64,000 nt of DNA. Source: Planctomycetota bacterium. Lineage in GTDB: Bacteria > Planctomycetota > UBA1135 > UBA2386. The DNA lies in contig JAEUHR010000017.1 in the NCBI GenBank assembly GCA_016794425.1, positions 96,670 through 160,669 on the forward strand. The letters are read 5' to 3'. The notes beneath the pieces are model-generated. The model was not told the DNA's origin, did no database searches, and saw nothing but the letters and a program-made list of their open reading frames with translations. Of this stretch, positions 1 through 11,302 are shown piece after piece. The first letter of the stretch is position 1. Every line of letters starts with the position of its first letter. The translations under genes and the position numbers were made by a program.

Positions 1-1408
1 CGCCGACGATCGTGTCCAGGCCCTGGTGCAGCTGCGGCAGATCCTGGTCGAGCGCGGCGGCGGCGACCGCGGCCGACAGTTCGGCCGACGGTTCGTCGGC
101 GGCGAAGCCGACGTTGGCCGCGACCGTGTCCGAGAACAGGAACGGCTCCTGCGGTGCCAGCGCGAACAGCGCGCGCAGCGCCTCCGGCCGCAGGTCGAGC
201 ACGTCGTGGCCGTCGACGAACACGGTGCCGCGCGGCGGGTCGTAGAAGCGCAGCAGCAGCGCCAGCAGCGTCGACTTGCCGCTGCCCACCGGGCCGGTCA
301 GGCCGAGTTTCTGCCCCGGCGCCAGCGTGAACGACACGTCCTGCAGCGCCGGCCGTTCGGCGCCCGGATAGGTGAACGTCAGGCCGGTGACCCGCAGTTC
401 GCCGCGCAGCGCCGGCGTCGCGCCGGCGGCGGTCTCGGGCGTGACCTCGAACAGTTCGGCGATCCGGATGCCGGCCGCGTACGCGCGCGGCATCGTCGCC
501 AGCGTCCAGCCGAGGATCTCGAGCGGGAACGTCAGCAGCGCCAGGTACGACAGGAACTGGAACAGCTGGCCGATCGTCAGGTCGCCGTCGATGACCTGGT
601 GGCCGCCGACCAGCAGCACGCCGAGCATCACGACGCCGCTGGTCGAATGCGACATCGCGTGCAGCAGCGACCGCAGCCGCACGAGGCGCAGGTTGGCGAG
701 CAGGTAGCGGCGGTTGCGCGTCGCCAGCGCCGCGCGTTCGCGGTCGACCGCGGCGAACTGCTGCACGACCCGGATGCCGGCGAAGTCCTCCTGCGCGCGC
801 TGCGAGACGTCGCCGATCGCCTCCTGCGACTTCTTGCTCCAGCGGTGCAGCCGCGGCATCAGCGCGCGCATGCCGACGAACAACAGGCCGAACACGCCGG
901 CCGACGCCAGCGTCACCGGCACGTCCATCGAAGCCATCAGCCACAGGCCCGGCGGCAACAGGCACAGCGTGCTGCCGCCGTGCAGCAGCAGCGGCCCCAT
1001 CACGAAGCGCACCAGTTCGACGTCCTGCGTCAATCGGCTGGTCAGGTCGCCGGTGCGCGAGCGGTCGAACCACGCGATCGGCAGGCGCTGCAGGTGGGCG
1101 ACCAGGTCGTGTTTCAGCTGTTGTTCGACCAGCCGCGAGGCGTCGATCAGCGTCTTGCGCGACAGGTAGCGGCTGCCGGACTCGACCAGCGCCAGCACCG
1201 CCAGCAGCTTGCAGGTGTCGGCCAGCACCGTCGCCGAGCCGCCGGCCTGCAGCGCGTCGAGCGCGTCACCGAGCAGCCGCGGCATCCACAGCGACACGGC
1301 CGCGTGCACGGGCACGAACAGCACGCCGATCAGGACCAGGCCGAGGTGGCGGCGCAGCAGCGCGGTGGGGCGCCCGAAGGCGCGCGCGATCGATCGGGTC
1401 CAGGCCAA
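1..1408 (-). CDS. MsbA-like ABC exporter, half-transporter (3' end beyond window)
   Basis: Fused membrane and ATPase subunit of the ABC exporter type that flips lipids or drugs across the inner membrane. About 469 residues are visible: a six-helix membrane domain (roughly residues 15-310, with the LTQDVELVRF intracellular-loop motif typical of this class), then the ATPase domain with Walker A GPVGSGKST near residue 372 and an A-loop-like aromatic (TFTYPGAERP) before it. The Walker B and signature motif lie outside the window. The frame is open up to a TGA at 1508-1510 with no ATG or GTG; TTG at 1406-1408 is the only common start before the first helix, so the start is tentative. It is divergent from the pseudopilin gene at 1587. 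Homodimeric lipid export (MsbA-like) is the family expectation; the substrate cannot be read from sequence. Confidence 0.85.
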   Translation of the reverse strand, partial: MAWTRSIARAFGRPTALLRRHLGLVLIGVLFVPVHAAVSLWMPRLLGDALDALQAGGSATVLADTCKLLAVLALVESGSRYLSRKTLIDASRLVEQQLKHDLVAHLQRLPIAWFDRSRTGDLTSRLTQDVELVRFVMGPLLLHGGSTLCLLPPGLWLMASMDVPVTLASAGVFGLLFVGMRALMPRLHRWSKKSQEAIGDVSQRAQEDFAGIRVVQQFAAVDRERAALATRNRRYLLANLRLVRLRSLLHAMSHSTSGVVMLGVLLVGGHQVIDGDLTIGQLFQFLSYLALLTFPLEILGWTLATMPRAYAAGIRIAELFEVTPETAAGATPALRGELRVTGLTFTYPGAERPALQDVSFTLAPGQKLGLTGPVGSGKSTLLALLLRFYDPPRGTVFVDGHDVLDLRPEALRALFALAPQEPFLFSDTVAANVGFAADEPSAELSAAVAAAALDQDLPQLHQGLDTIVG

Positions 1409-1586
1409 GGCGGCGCAGCATCGACGTTCGCGCGCCGTGTTGCAAATGCCGACGGCGCGGCTGCGTCGGCGGTCCGCGTCTCGTCGCGGGACACGGGCGT
1501 CGGTTCGTCACCACCTGGGACCGTGCCGGAGCCGATAGCCGACCCGGAGTCATGTGGGAGACGGACCCTTGCAGGAGCAGCTGACC

Positions 1587-4500
1587 ATGTTTCCTTCTCG
1601 TCTGCGGCACGAACGCGGCTTCACGCTGGTGGAGATGACGTTCGCGTTCATCATCCTGGTGATCTGCTCGGTGGTGCTGATCAACCACCTGGCCGTCAAC
1701 TACAAGACGACCGCGACCGAACGGGATCGTGTGTTCGCCTACACGAAGGCCCAGGCGATCCTGGCCGAGGTGCAGGCGTTCGTCGACCGCGGTGGCGTCG
1801 ACGCGGCCGTCGACCTCGACGTGCTCGACGACGGCATCGTCAACAAGGCGCCGCTGACGATCCAGACCGACAGCGGTGGCAACCTGGTCGCCGCCGACCA
1901 CGTCGTGTCGGCCAACTTCCAGCGCGCCGGCCAGTGGGTCTGGTCGCGGCGCATCACGGTGCAGCCGTTCGTCGGCATCAACAACCGCAACGTGCGCTAC
2001 GTCACCGTCCGCATCTTCAAGCGCGACGACGCCGGCGTCGAGCGGCCGATGGCCGACCTGTCGGCGGTCATCAACTCGGCGGGCAGTGCGTTCCCGACCA
2101 CGCAGGTGTTCGACATCTACCTGCTGGCGATCGAGAACATCCCCGGCTGGTGGGTCTTCATGGACTCGATCAAGCCGTTCGTCGAGTCGATGATCACGGA
2201 CCTCGAGACCCGCAACCCGGGTCTGTCGTTCCGCACGCACTGGATCACGAAGGCCAGCTTCGGCCGCAACCAGGGCTACCGTCCGTACACCAACGACACG
2301 ACGGACAGCCACGCGGTCATCGACGAGGTCTACCACTACCCGGGCCGCATGCCGACCGGCAACGCGTCGACGTACTACTACGTGCCCGACAACATGCGCG
2401 GCCGCGTCAACGTCGACGGCGTCGAGCGCAACGGCTTCAGCGACGGCTCGAGCGGCACGAACCCGGTGCCTTACGCGCTGGCCGACTTCTTCAACCACGC
2501 GATGCGCTACCCGGACGAGCTGGCGCTGTGGCAGGCGCGCGTCGCGGCGATCGAGGACCGCGAGCAGGAGATCGCCGACGCGATCGCGGCCGGCACGGCG
2601 CCGCCGCCCGAGCTCGACGACATGTCGAAGGAGCCGACGTTCCGGCTGCTGCTCGAGGACCTCTACAGCAACCCGGACAAGTACAAGAACGCGCTGATGA
2701 TCAACCTGCACGGCGAGCTGCTGCCGATGCCGGCTCTGCGCAACTACAGCGACGCGGCCAAGGAGCCGGTCGCGCACCCGTACGAACGCGTCGTCGTGCA
2801 CCCGGAAGAGCTGCGCACCAAGAACAACGACGCCGGCACGACCGACCCGCTGACGCTGCGCGTCTACGCCTACCGCACCAACGCGCGGGAGACGACGACG
2901 CCGGATCGCATGAGCGACCCGATCGTCGTCGAGTTCCTGAACATGAACCTGACGGATCCGGGCGACCCCGACGACCTCGACCTCTCGGTCCTCGACTTCC
3001 GCAAGCTCGCCGGTGGCGTGCCGGTCGGCGGCATCATCGACTACGACACCGACTTCGTCGATCCGAAGCACGAGGACGACAGCCCGAACACCGCCGAGGA
3101 GATGTACTACAAGGCGGAGTTCATCGCGCCGGGCGTCGAAGGGCCGGAGGGGTTCACCCGCCTCTACCTCTACAACACGCCGTTGATCGCGCCGCTCGAC
3201 GCCACCAACCGCGGCCTCGACAACACAGAACGCGCCCAGCTCTACTGGATGCCGTACGTGCCGAGCCCGGTGCGGACGATCTCGGGCGTGCCGACCTTCG
3301 ACGGCACGGCCTACAACCTGGCGACGGCGAACGCGACCGTGACGAAGAACACGGCGCGCTGGCGGATCACGCTGCGCACCAACACGCTGACGGAGTCGAA
3401 GTTCCTCGACAGCAGCGGTGCGGCGACCAACCCGACCGGCGACGTCGTGCTGAAGATCCGCACGCGCATCGCGTCGGGCTACGTCAGCAGTGCCAGTGAG
3501 GACTGGAAGACCAGCGGCACGATGTACCCGCCGAGCGCGCGCATGCAGCCGGACAACCTGTCGGTGACGTACGCCTGGTGGACCGACAGCAAGGAGGACG
3601 TGCCGTTCACCGAGCGTGCGCAGTTCAACGGCGACCCGCGCCACGTGCCGTACAAGGACTGCTTCAACGGCGGCGACGACTTCCCGAACGCCTACAACTG
3701 GTTCCACGACGCGCTGAACAACGCCAGCGAGAACGCTCGCACCGACTTCACGTCGCTGAACACGTCGAACCTCTACAACCGCTGGAGCTCGGCGATGACC
3801 GCCGACGTGGCGCGCTACTTCCAGCTGCTGCGCGAGGGCCTGGTCAGGAGCTCGATCGTCTACACGACGCTGACCGGCTTCTCGTACTACTACCTCGGCA
3901 TCGGCCAGGACATCGGCTACGACTCGGCGAACGGCTACCCGAACTCGATCCCGAGCAACCTGGTGCCGCACGGCGGCACCGGCAACGGCTACATCAACAC
4001 CATCATCGGCGCCCGCCGCTACGTGCGGGCGGCCGGCTCGAGCTACTGGTGGGGCATCCCGTGGCTCGGTGAGCTCTACCCGGACACGTCCGCGACCATG
4101 TGGTGGGACGAGACCTCCGGCACGCCGCGCGGCAACCTGCAGGCTGGCACCGCTTCGGGCCAGTTCTACCAGGACACCTGCAACTCGGTGTACTCGAGCA
4201 GCAACCGCACGGCCTTCGGCACGGCGATCAACAACTTCCTGCAGCGCACGGCCGCGAACGGCTGCACGTGCTTCTTCAACATCGGCACGTCGACGTCGTC
4301 GTTCCACCACACCAGCACGTCCGGCAACGGCACGCTGACGACGGTGGGCCAGGAACTCGCCGACAACTACGGCATGGCGATGCCGAACGCGGCGCCGATC
4401 ACGCGACCGTTCGGCCTGACGTGGAGCGGCGGCACCGGCGAGCAGTGGAGCTACGCCCCGTACAGCACCAAGTACACGGGCTCGCTGTACCGCACCTACT

Positions 4501-5108
4501 ACACGCACGCGTCGGGCATCGGTTCGGGCCTGGTCAAGCTCGTCGACCCGGGCAACACCAGTGCCGCCTACATCGTCGTCAACGGCATCAGCAACGCCGT
4601 CGACAACGGCACGACGTTCATCGCCAAGTTCTCGATGCTGTCGCTGGTGCACTCGTTCTTCGAGGCCGGCAGCACGAGCAACACGCTGCGCATCCCGCAG
4701 CTGCCGCGGCTCGAGATCGACTCGCCGACCGACATCACCGAACTGCTCGACCCGTCGGACATCGACGTGCAGTTCTCGGTCGACTGGACGCGCTGGGACG
4801 GTGTGCCGTACGCGCAGACCGGCACCTACAGCGAGGACGAGCTGGAGCTCGAGTACGTGCTGATGTACTCGAACGACGGCGGCGAGACCTGGCGGTTCAT
4901 GCAGGACGACTCGCCGGCCACGCCGGGCACGCGGCCGGACAGCGCCTACATCGTCGCCGACGCCGGCGCCGGTGGGGAGACCTACACCTGGAACGTGCCG
5001 GCGGCCTCGTTCCCGCAGGGCAGCTACCTGCTGCGCATCGACTGCTACCGGCAGGGCGCGCAGGTGCACTACGCGTTCCACAAGACCAAGATCTTCATCC
5101 AGCGGTGA
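1587..5108 (+). CDS. giant pseudopilin-like exported protein (1173 aa)
   Basis: Begins with a type IV prepilin-like leader: ten mostly basic residues, then G11-F12TLVE16 and a hydrophobic segment to about residue 31, so PilD-type cleavage after Gly11 and the conserved Glu at +5 are both present. After this the chain continues for over 1100 residues rich in Tyr, Asn, Asp, Thr and Ser with no recognised enzyme motif. The last ~90 residues (YSNDGGETW, then YTWNVP and GSYLLRID) look like an FN3/Ig-type beta sandwich. Ordinary minor pseudopilins have 150-300 residues, so this is a pilin head fused to a very large ectodomain. The start ATG at 1587 has AGGAG nine bases upstream; an in-frame start at 1554 lacks that. 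The next gene, also pseudopilin-like, starts 8 bases after its stop. Likely a tip or surface component of a type II secretion or type IV pilus-like machine; function unknown. Confidence 0.85.
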   Translation: MFPSRLRHERGFTLVEMTFAFIILVICSVVLINHLAVNYKTTATERDRVFAYTKAQAILAEVQAFVDRGGVDAAVDLDVLDDGIVNKAPLTIQTDSGGNLVAADHVVSANFQRAGQWVWSRRITVQPFVGINNRNVRYVTVRIFKRDDAGVERPMADLSAVINSAGSAFPTTQVFDIYLLAIENIPGWWVFMDSIKPFVESMITDLETRNPGLSFRTHWITKASFGRNQGYRPYTNDTTDSHAVIDEVYHYPGRMPTGNASTYYYVPDNMRGRVNVDGVERNGFSDGSSGTNPVPYALADFFNHAMRYPDELALWQARVAAIEDREQEIADAIAAGTAPPPELDDMSKEPTFRLLLEDLYSNPDKYKNALMINLHGELLPMPALRNYSDAAKEPVAHPYERVVVHPEELRTKNNDAGTTDPLTLRVYAYRTNARETTTPDRMSDPIVVEFLNMNLTDPGDPDDLDLSVLDFRKLAGGVPVGGIIDYDTDFVDPKHEDDSPNTAEEMYYKAEFIAPGVEGPEGFTRLYLYNTPLIAPLDATNRGLDNTERAQLYWMPYVPSPVRTISGVPTFDGTAYNLATANATVTKNTARWRITLRTNTLTESKFLDSSGAATNPTGDVVLKIRTRIASGYVSSASEDWKTSGTMYPPSARMQPDNLSVTYAWWTDSKEDVPFTERAQFNGDPRHVPYKDCFNGGDDFPNAYNWFHDALNNASENARTDFTSLNTSNLYNRWSSAMTADVARYFQLLREGLVRSSIVYTTLTGFSYYYLGIGQDIGYDSANGYPNSIPSNLVPHGGTGNGYINTIIGARRYVRAAGSSYWWGIPWLGELYPDTSATMWWDETSGTPRGNLQAGTASGQFYQDTCNSVYSSSNRTAFGTAINNFLQRTAANGCTCFFNIGTSTSSFHHTSTSGNGTLTTVGQELADNYGMAMPNAAPITRPFGLTWSGGTGEQWSYAPYSTKYTGSLYRTYYTHASGIGSGLVKLVDPGNTSAAYIVVNGISNAVDNGTTFIAKFSMLSLVHSFFEAGSTSNTLRIPQLPRLEIDSPTDITELLDPSDIDVQFSVDWTRWDGVPYAQTGTYSEDELELEYVLMYSNDGGETWRFMQDDSPATPGTRPDSAYIVADAGAGGETYTWNVPAASFPQGSYLLRIDCYRQGAQVHYAFHKTKIFIQR

Positions 5109-5116
5109 GGGATCCC

Positions 5117-6172
5117 ATGGCCATCGACGACATCGCCCCCGCGGGGGGCCATCGCCGGCGCGAAGCCGGCTTCAGCATGATCGAGCTGATCATCGCCGCG
5201 GCGCTGCTGGCGCTGATGGCGGTGACGGTCGCGTCGCTGTCGGTCAGCGGTGCCGATGCGCAGGAGTACGCGGGGCGCCTGAACCGCGTCACCGAACTGA
5301 CGCAGGACATGGTCGACCGCATGCGGCTCGAGCTCGTGTCCAGCGTGCGCCAGTTCGGCAACGACACCGAGGGCAACGCCAACCTGGCCGTGTTCGACCT
5401 GACCGGCATGCCGGCGCGGTTGCCCGGGTCGCGGCTGGCGACGATCAGCCCTGGCGACTCGCTGCGGACCGACACGGCCGGCAGCGAGATCACCGGCAAC
5501 TCGCTGTTCTTCACCAAGCTCGCCTGGACCGAGCGCTTCGTCGGCACGTCGGGCAACGAGTACCTGATCGACGTCTATCGCTGGGTCTACTACTACCTGA
5601 CCCCGGTCGACGGCGGGCCGCAGGCGGGGCGCCCGACCGGGCTCGACCTCGTGCGCGTCGTCAGCGAACCGTTGGCCGACGCCGGCGCGATCGACCGCAT
5701 CACCGACGCGACCGACCTCGAGGAAGTGCTGATCCACCTGCAGACCGCCACGGCCGACGCCGACGGCATCGTGCACGACGCCTGCGATGTGGTGTGGCAG
5801 CGCGGCGGTGACCCGGCGGTCACCGGCACGCTGCGCCAGATCGACGGTTCGGCCGGCACGCTGGAAGACGACCCGTTCGGCGGCCGCCCGGACCCGTGGC
5901 GGGTGCTGCGCGCCGACGAGGGGGTGCCGGGACAGCTCGAGTACCGGCACCACTCGGTGGCGACGAACTTCTCCCAGGCGAGCTTCGGCGTCGGCCGCTA
6001 CGGCATCGTCAGCACTTCGGGCAGCGGGTTCCCGCACGGCTTCGAGGTGCAGGTCGTCGGGCCGAGCTCGGCGCGGCAGGTGCTGCTGCACCTCGTCGTC
6101 AGCAGCACGAACCGGCGCGGGCGCCCGGCCTGGAGCAACGTCCAGGTGGTCGTCGACGGCCGCGACCTCTGA
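5117..6172 (+). CDS. PulJ/GspJ-like prepilin-type protein
   Basis: 351 residues. The N-terminus has a basic leader, G18-F19SMIE23 and a hydrophobic helix to about residue 45, i.e. a prepilin peptidase site with Glu at +5. The rest is a soluble domain with no motif I can name; size and lack of pairs of Cys fit the GspJ/PulJ minor pseudopilin type. It begins 8 bases after the giant pseudopilin gene and is surely cotranscribed. A GC-rich hairpin follows its stop. The pair probably forms part of one assembly; neither the secretion ATPase nor the platform protein is in the window. Confidence 0.8.
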   Translation: MAIDDIAPAGGHRRREAGFSMIELIIAAALLALMAVTVASLSVSGADAQEYAGRLNRVTELTQDMVDRMRLELVSSVRQFGNDTEGNANLAVFDLTGMPARLPGSRLATISPGDSLRTDTAGSEITGNSLFFTKLAWTERFVGTSGNEYLIDVYRWVYYYLTPVDGGPQAGRPTGLDLVRVVSEPLADAGAIDRITDATDLEEVLIHLQTATADADGIVHDACDVVWQRGGDPAVTGTLRQIDGSAGTLEDDPFGGRPDPWRVLRADEGVPGQLEYRHHSVATNFSQASFGVGRYGIVSTSGSGFPHGFEVQVVGPSSARQVLLHLVVSSTNRRGRPAWSNVQVVVDGRDL

Positions 6173-6183
6173 CCGGCGGACCG

Positions 6184-6208
6184 GGATCCGGCCGCCCGGG
6201 CCGGATCC
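6184..6208 (+). terminator. GC-rich hairpin after the pseudopilin operon
   Basis: A perfect 10-bp inverted repeat, GGATCCGGCC / GGCCGGATCC, with loop GCCCG lies 11 bases after the stop of the PulJ-like gene and just before the omega promoter. There is no U tract, so factor-independent termination would be weak. Confidence 0.4.
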
Positions 6209-6212
6209 GCGG

Positions 6213-6241
6213 TTGACCGGCGGGGGCGACCTGCCTACGCT
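6213..6241 (+). promoter_or_regulatory. sigma-70 type promoter of rpoZ
   Basis: TTGACC at 6213-6218 and TACGCT at 6236-6241 are separated by exactly 17 bases, giving the best match to the housekeeping consensus in the window. The expected transcription start is near 6248, leaving a leader of about 40 bases before the ATG at 6289. Confidence 0.7.
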
Positions 6242-6288
6242 GCTCGGCCCTCCAGGCCAGCCCGGCACCCCGAGACCCCAGAGCCCTC

Positions 6289-6513
6289 ATGGAACAGAGC
6301 CTCCCGCAGGAGCTCGTCAAGCAGGTCAGCGGTTCGTTCCGCCTCACCACGCTGTTGCAGAAGCGCGTGCGCGAACTCGTGCGCGGCCAGAAGCCGCTGT
6401 TCGAGACGCGCGAACGCAACTACATCAAGATCGCCAGCGAGGAGCTGCGCCGTGGCCTGATCGAACTGGTGCCCGACGAGGAACAGTCGGGGCCGACCCG
6501 CCTCGAAGTCTGA
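6289..6513 (+). CDS. rpoZ: DNA-directed RNA polymerase omega subunit
   Basis: 74 residues. Omega helps fold and hold the beta-prime subunit in RNA polymerase. The SGSFRLTTLLQKRVRELVRG stretch corresponds to the conserved 'sRFeLvllaakRArql' helix of bacterial omega, and YIKIASEELRRGLIEL to the following conserved 'kptviAleEi..gkv' helix. It is short for the family (usually 70-95 residues) and divergent at the N-terminus. It is monocistronic, with a near-consensus promoter, and is convergent with the minus-strand DUF255 gene. Assignment rests on motif resemblance only, but size and both helices agree. Confidence 0.75.
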   Translation: MEQSLPQELVKQVSGSFRLTTLLQKRVRELVRGQKPLFETRERNYIKIASEELRRGLIELVPDEEQSGPTRLEV

Positions 6514-6558
6514 CCGCCCGGGAGATCCTGGCGCCAGCCTGCCGCGCGGCTCGGCGCC

Positions 6559-8301
6559 TCACGCCTGCCGGCGCTCGGCTTCGATGGTCTCGATCGCGTG
6601 CAGCAGTTCGTCGGGCGTGCGTGCCGCCGCCCGCCGCGTCGAGCCGACGTTGAGGTAGGCGACCGGCACGGCCTCGACCTCGAAGCCGCTGCGCGCCAGC
6701 AGGATCGGGTCGTGGCGCGGATCGAGCATCTGCACGATGCGCGACGGCACGTAGGTCGCCAGCGCCGTGCGGCGCAGCTCGACCGACTCGGCGGCATCGC
6801 GGTCGCCGACGATCGTGATGAACAGCGGTTCGTAGAAGACCAGGTCGACGGCGCGCCCGTAGCCGGCCACGTAGTAGCCGTACTCCTTGTAGTCGGGCGC
6901 GAACGACTCGAGCGCGGCGATCGCCTCGTCGTAGAACTCGCGCCGGCGCGACAGGTAGGACAGCCGCACCAGCGACTCGGCCATCGTCGCGTTGTCGAGG
7001 ATCGACCGGTTGCGGCGCCGCATCGAGCCCTTGTTGCCCGGGTCGTGCAGGATGTCGAAGAAGCCGCCGCTCGGCGCCTTGTGCCGTTCGATGCACCGTT
7101 CGGCGATCGCCTCGGCGGGCAGCAGCAGGTCGGCGTCGCCGGTGTTCTGCGATGCGTCGATCAGCGCCCGGATCAACAGCGCCTGATCGGCCAGCATGCC
7201 GGGCAGGTGGTAGGTGCCGTCCCAGTAGTGGAAGACGTCGCGGCCGTCGTAGAGGTGGTCGAGCAGGAAGCGCAGCGCCTGCATCGCCTGCTCGCGCCAT
7301 TCGGGCCGCGACAGCACGGCGGCCGCCTTCAGCAGGCTCGACACCGCGATCGCGTTGGCGCTGCAGTAGACGGTGCGATCGAGCGTCGGCGCTTCGTGCG
7401 CCGCGCGTTCGGCGCGGCCGAGCACGTAGTAGTCGTGGTCGCCGTCCTGGCTGCCCGCGAACGCGCCGGTCTGCGGGTCGCGCATGGTCGTCAGCATCCA
7501 GTCGACGATGCCGAGCGCGGCGCGCCCGTAGGCGTCGCGGCCGAACACCTGGTAGCCCTCGAGGTAGGCGCGCAGCACCAGCGCGTTCTGGTCCAGCAGC
7601 TTCTCGTAGTTCGGCGTGCGCCAGTCCGGCGTCCGTGAGTAGCGGAAGAACCCGCCTTCGACCGTGTCGTGCAGCGGGCTCTCCATCATGCGATCGAGGG
7701 TGCGCACGACGACCTCGCGCATGCGTTCGTCGTTGCGCTTGCTGGCCTGCACCAGCGCGAAGTCGATCGCTTCCGGGTGGGGGAACTTGCTGGTCTCGCC
7801 GAAGCCGCCGTGGCGCGCGTCGAACTTCTCGTAGATCGCCAGCGCGATGTCGTCGACCATCTCGCGGCGCAGCTTCGTGCGCGGCGGTGCGTCGCGGTCG
7901 GTGCGGTGCGCCCACAGCTCGCGCAGGCCCTTCTGGATGTCGCCCTTGCGCGTGTGCCACGCGGCGCGCACGCGCTCGAGCTGGCGGCGCAGGGGCTCGG
8001 CGGCCAGGTAGTTCTCGTGCGCGATCAGCTCACCGTCGGGCGTCAGCCAGGCGATCGTCGGCCAGGCGCCGGTGCCGTAGCGCTGGTTCACGTCCGGGCG
8101 CCGTTCGGCGTCGACGTGCACCGGCACGAACGCCTCCTCGACCAGTGCCACGACCTGCGGGTCGGTGAAGCTCTTCGCCATCAGCTCGCGGCAGTAGTGG
8201 CACCACGGCGCCGTCAGCACCATCAGCACGGGCCGATCCGCCGCCGCCGCCTTCTGCAGCGTCGTCGGTTCGAAGTGCTGCCATCGGATGCCGTCGCTCA
8301 T
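6559..8301 (-). CDS. DUF255 thioredoxin-fold / SSP411 (YyaL)-like protein
   Basis: 580 residues. Residues 1-130 form a thioredoxin-like domain with a CxxC at Cys34-His-Tyr-Cys37 (TAPWCHYCREL) and the cis-Pro region GTGAWPTIAWL. Residues ~150-560 are an alpha/alpha barrel like N-acylglucosamine 2-epimerases (FGETSKFPHPEAIDF, GFFRYSRTPDWRTPNYEK, SANAIAVSSLLKAA are typical of this family). The family is widespread but its substrate is unproven. The native family is often near 680 residues, so this is a compact member. ATG at 8301 is chosen because the longer frame upstream is Arg/Pro-rich and would overlap nothing useful. It lies downstream of rsfS on the same strand with a 121-base gap in which no other feature is visible. 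Confidence 0.85.
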   Translation of the reverse strand: MSDGIRWQHFEPTTLQKAAAADRPVLMVLTAPWCHYCRELMAKSFTDPQVVALVEEAFVPVHVDAERRPDVNQRYGTGAWPTIAWLTPDGELIAHENYLAAEPLRRQLERVRAAWHTRKGDIQKGLRELWAHRTDRDAPPRTKLRREMVDDIALAIYEKFDARHGGFGETSKFPHPEAIDFALVQASKRNDERMREVVVRTLDRMMESPLHDTVEGGFFRYSRTPDWRTPNYEKLLDQNALVLRAYLEGYQVFGRDAYGRAALGIVDWMLTTMRDPQTGAFAGSQDGDHDYYVLGRAERAAHEAPTLDRTVYCSANAIAVSSLLKAAAVLSRPEWREQAMQALRFLLDHLYDGRDVFHYWDGTYHLPGMLADQALLIRALIDASQNTGDADLLLPAEAIAERCIERHKAPSGGFFDILHDPGNKGSMRRRNRSILDNATMAESLVRLSYLSRRREFYDEAIAALESFAPDYKEYGYYVAGYGRAVDLVFYEPLFITIVGDRDAAESVELRRTALATYVPSRIVQMLDPRHDPILLARSGFEVEAVPVAYLNVGSTRRAAARTPDELLHAIETIEAERRQA

Positions 8302-8422
8302 GGTCGCTGCGGGAACTCGGTCGCCAGGAACTGGCCTCGGTCTGTCGCTCGCCTGTCGGTGGTGGTTTCGTCGCGGGCGGGGCCCCGCGCTGAGCAGATC
8401 CGCGCGCTGCCGTCGCGGGCGG

Positions 8423-8947
8423 TCAGCGGCGCTGGGCCGGCGGCTCGTCGCCAAGGCCCGCCGCGTCGTCGTCCTGCGGCAGGAAGGCGCCGAAGCCCTC
8501 CAGCGTCGGCTGGCGGATCTCGATCCGCGCCGGCGCCGGTGCCTGCGGCGTGAACGGCACGCGCGGCACGTCGGCCCAGAGGTCCTCGAGCGCGTAGTAG
8601 GCGCGCGCCTCCGGCAGGAACAGGTGCACGACGACGTCGTCGAAGTCGAGCAGCACCCAGTTCGACTCCTCGGTCTCGAGGCCGCCGGTGTTGCGGCGGC
8701 GCCGGCCGCGCGTGGCCTTGTTGGCGAGGTCGAGTTCCTTCGCCAGCGCCTGCCCCTGGCGCGTGCTCTGCACGGTCGCGATCACGAAGTAGTCGGCGAT
8801 CACCAGCGGGCCCGACACGTCGAGCACGACGATGTCCTTGGCCTGCTTCTCGTCGAGGCGCTGCGCGATGGCCAGTGCCGTACGGCGCGCTTCGGGGTCC
8901 GGCGTGTAGGCGGGGCGGGGGGAGCGTTCGGCGGTGCGGGTGCTCAA
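8423..8947 (-). CDS. rsfS: ribosomal silencing factor RsfS
   Basis: RsfS binds ribosomal protein uL14 and blocks joining of subunits when nutrients run short. Residues ~20-120 match the RsfS/Iojap fold: AQRLDEKQAKDIVVLDVSG, IADYFVIATVQSTRQGQAL, the ESNWVLLDFDDVVVHLF strand and YYALEDLWAD. The last ~55 residues (Pro/Ala/Asp-rich) are an extension absent from most homologues of 105-130 residues. An ATG at 9013 is also in frame, but a -10-like TATCCT on this strand at 8990-8995 would put the transcription start after it; the TTG at 8947 is therefore preferred, giving 174 residues. Confidence 0.85.
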   Translation of the reverse strand: MSTRTAERSPRPAYTPDPEARRTALAIAQRLDEKQAKDIVVLDVSGPLVIADYFVIATVQSTRQGQALAKELDLANKATRGRRRRNTGGLETEESNWVLLDFDDVVVHLFLPEARAYYALEDLWADVPRVPFTPQAPAPARIEIRQPTLEGFGAFLPQDDDAAGLGDEPPAQRR

Positions 8948-8989
8948 CTCTCGGTTCTCGGGACGCGGGGATGGTCGCACGACGGCCGA

Positions 8990-9017
8990 AGGATAGCCGA
9001 CCCGTGCGTGCACGTAA
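8990..9017 (-). promoter_or_regulatory. putative rsfS promoter
   Basis: On the minus strand TTACGT (9017-9012) and TATCCT (8995-8990) are 16 bases apart. The 13-base block GATAGCCGACCCG covering the -10 also occurs near 1533-1545, upstream of the minus-strand ABC exporter gene. Confidence 0.45.
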
Positions 9018-9050
9018 CCCCCCGTTCGCCGGTCGGAGCGGGCCGGTGGG

Positions 9051-9073
9051 GCCGGCGCCGCGCGGGCGCCGGC
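9051..9073. terminator. 9-bp GC hairpin between rsfS and hppA
   Basis: Perfect inverted repeat GCCGGCGCC / GGCGCCGGC with loop GCGCG, 26 bases past the stop of the pyrophosphatase gene. It lacks a U tract on the minus strand, so a terminator role is plausible rather than shown. Confidence 0.4.
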
Positions 9074-9098
9074 TTCTCACCGCGGCTTCGCCGCCGCT

Positions 9099-11195
<2,097 letters not shown>

Positions 11196-11246
11196 GTGGG
11201 GCGATACCGCCGGGGAGCGAAGTCCCGGCGCCGAAAAGGGCGCGGC

Positions 11247-11276
11247 ACGATAGCCGTTCGGCCGCTTGCCGGGCAA
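11247..11276 (-). promoter_or_regulatory. putative hppA promoter
   Basis: Minus-strand TTGCCC (11276-11271) and TATCGT (11252-11247) with an 18-base spacer, about 50 bases upstream of the ATG. A short inverted repeat, GCCGGG / CCCGGC at 11209-11229, lies in the leader. Confidence 0.5.
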
Positions 11277-11302
11277 GCGAAGTCGTCGGGGCGGCGGCGG
11301 TT

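Noticed and set aside
26..3499. A 1157-residue plus-strand open frame at the left edge
   Set aside because: It runs antisense to the ABC exporter and then out of frame into the pseudopilin gene; its Gln/Arg-rich composition is typical of GC-rich shadows.
1266..5081. A 1271-residue minus-strand open frame across the pseudopilin gene
   Set aside because: It is rich in Arg/Val/Ala, has no domain and lies opposite a gene with a good start, ribosome site and prepilin leader. It is a third-position GC shadow.
8375..8396. GC palindrome GCGGGGCCCCGC as terminator
   Set aside because: The palindrome has no loop and no U tract, so it cannot form a normal terminator.
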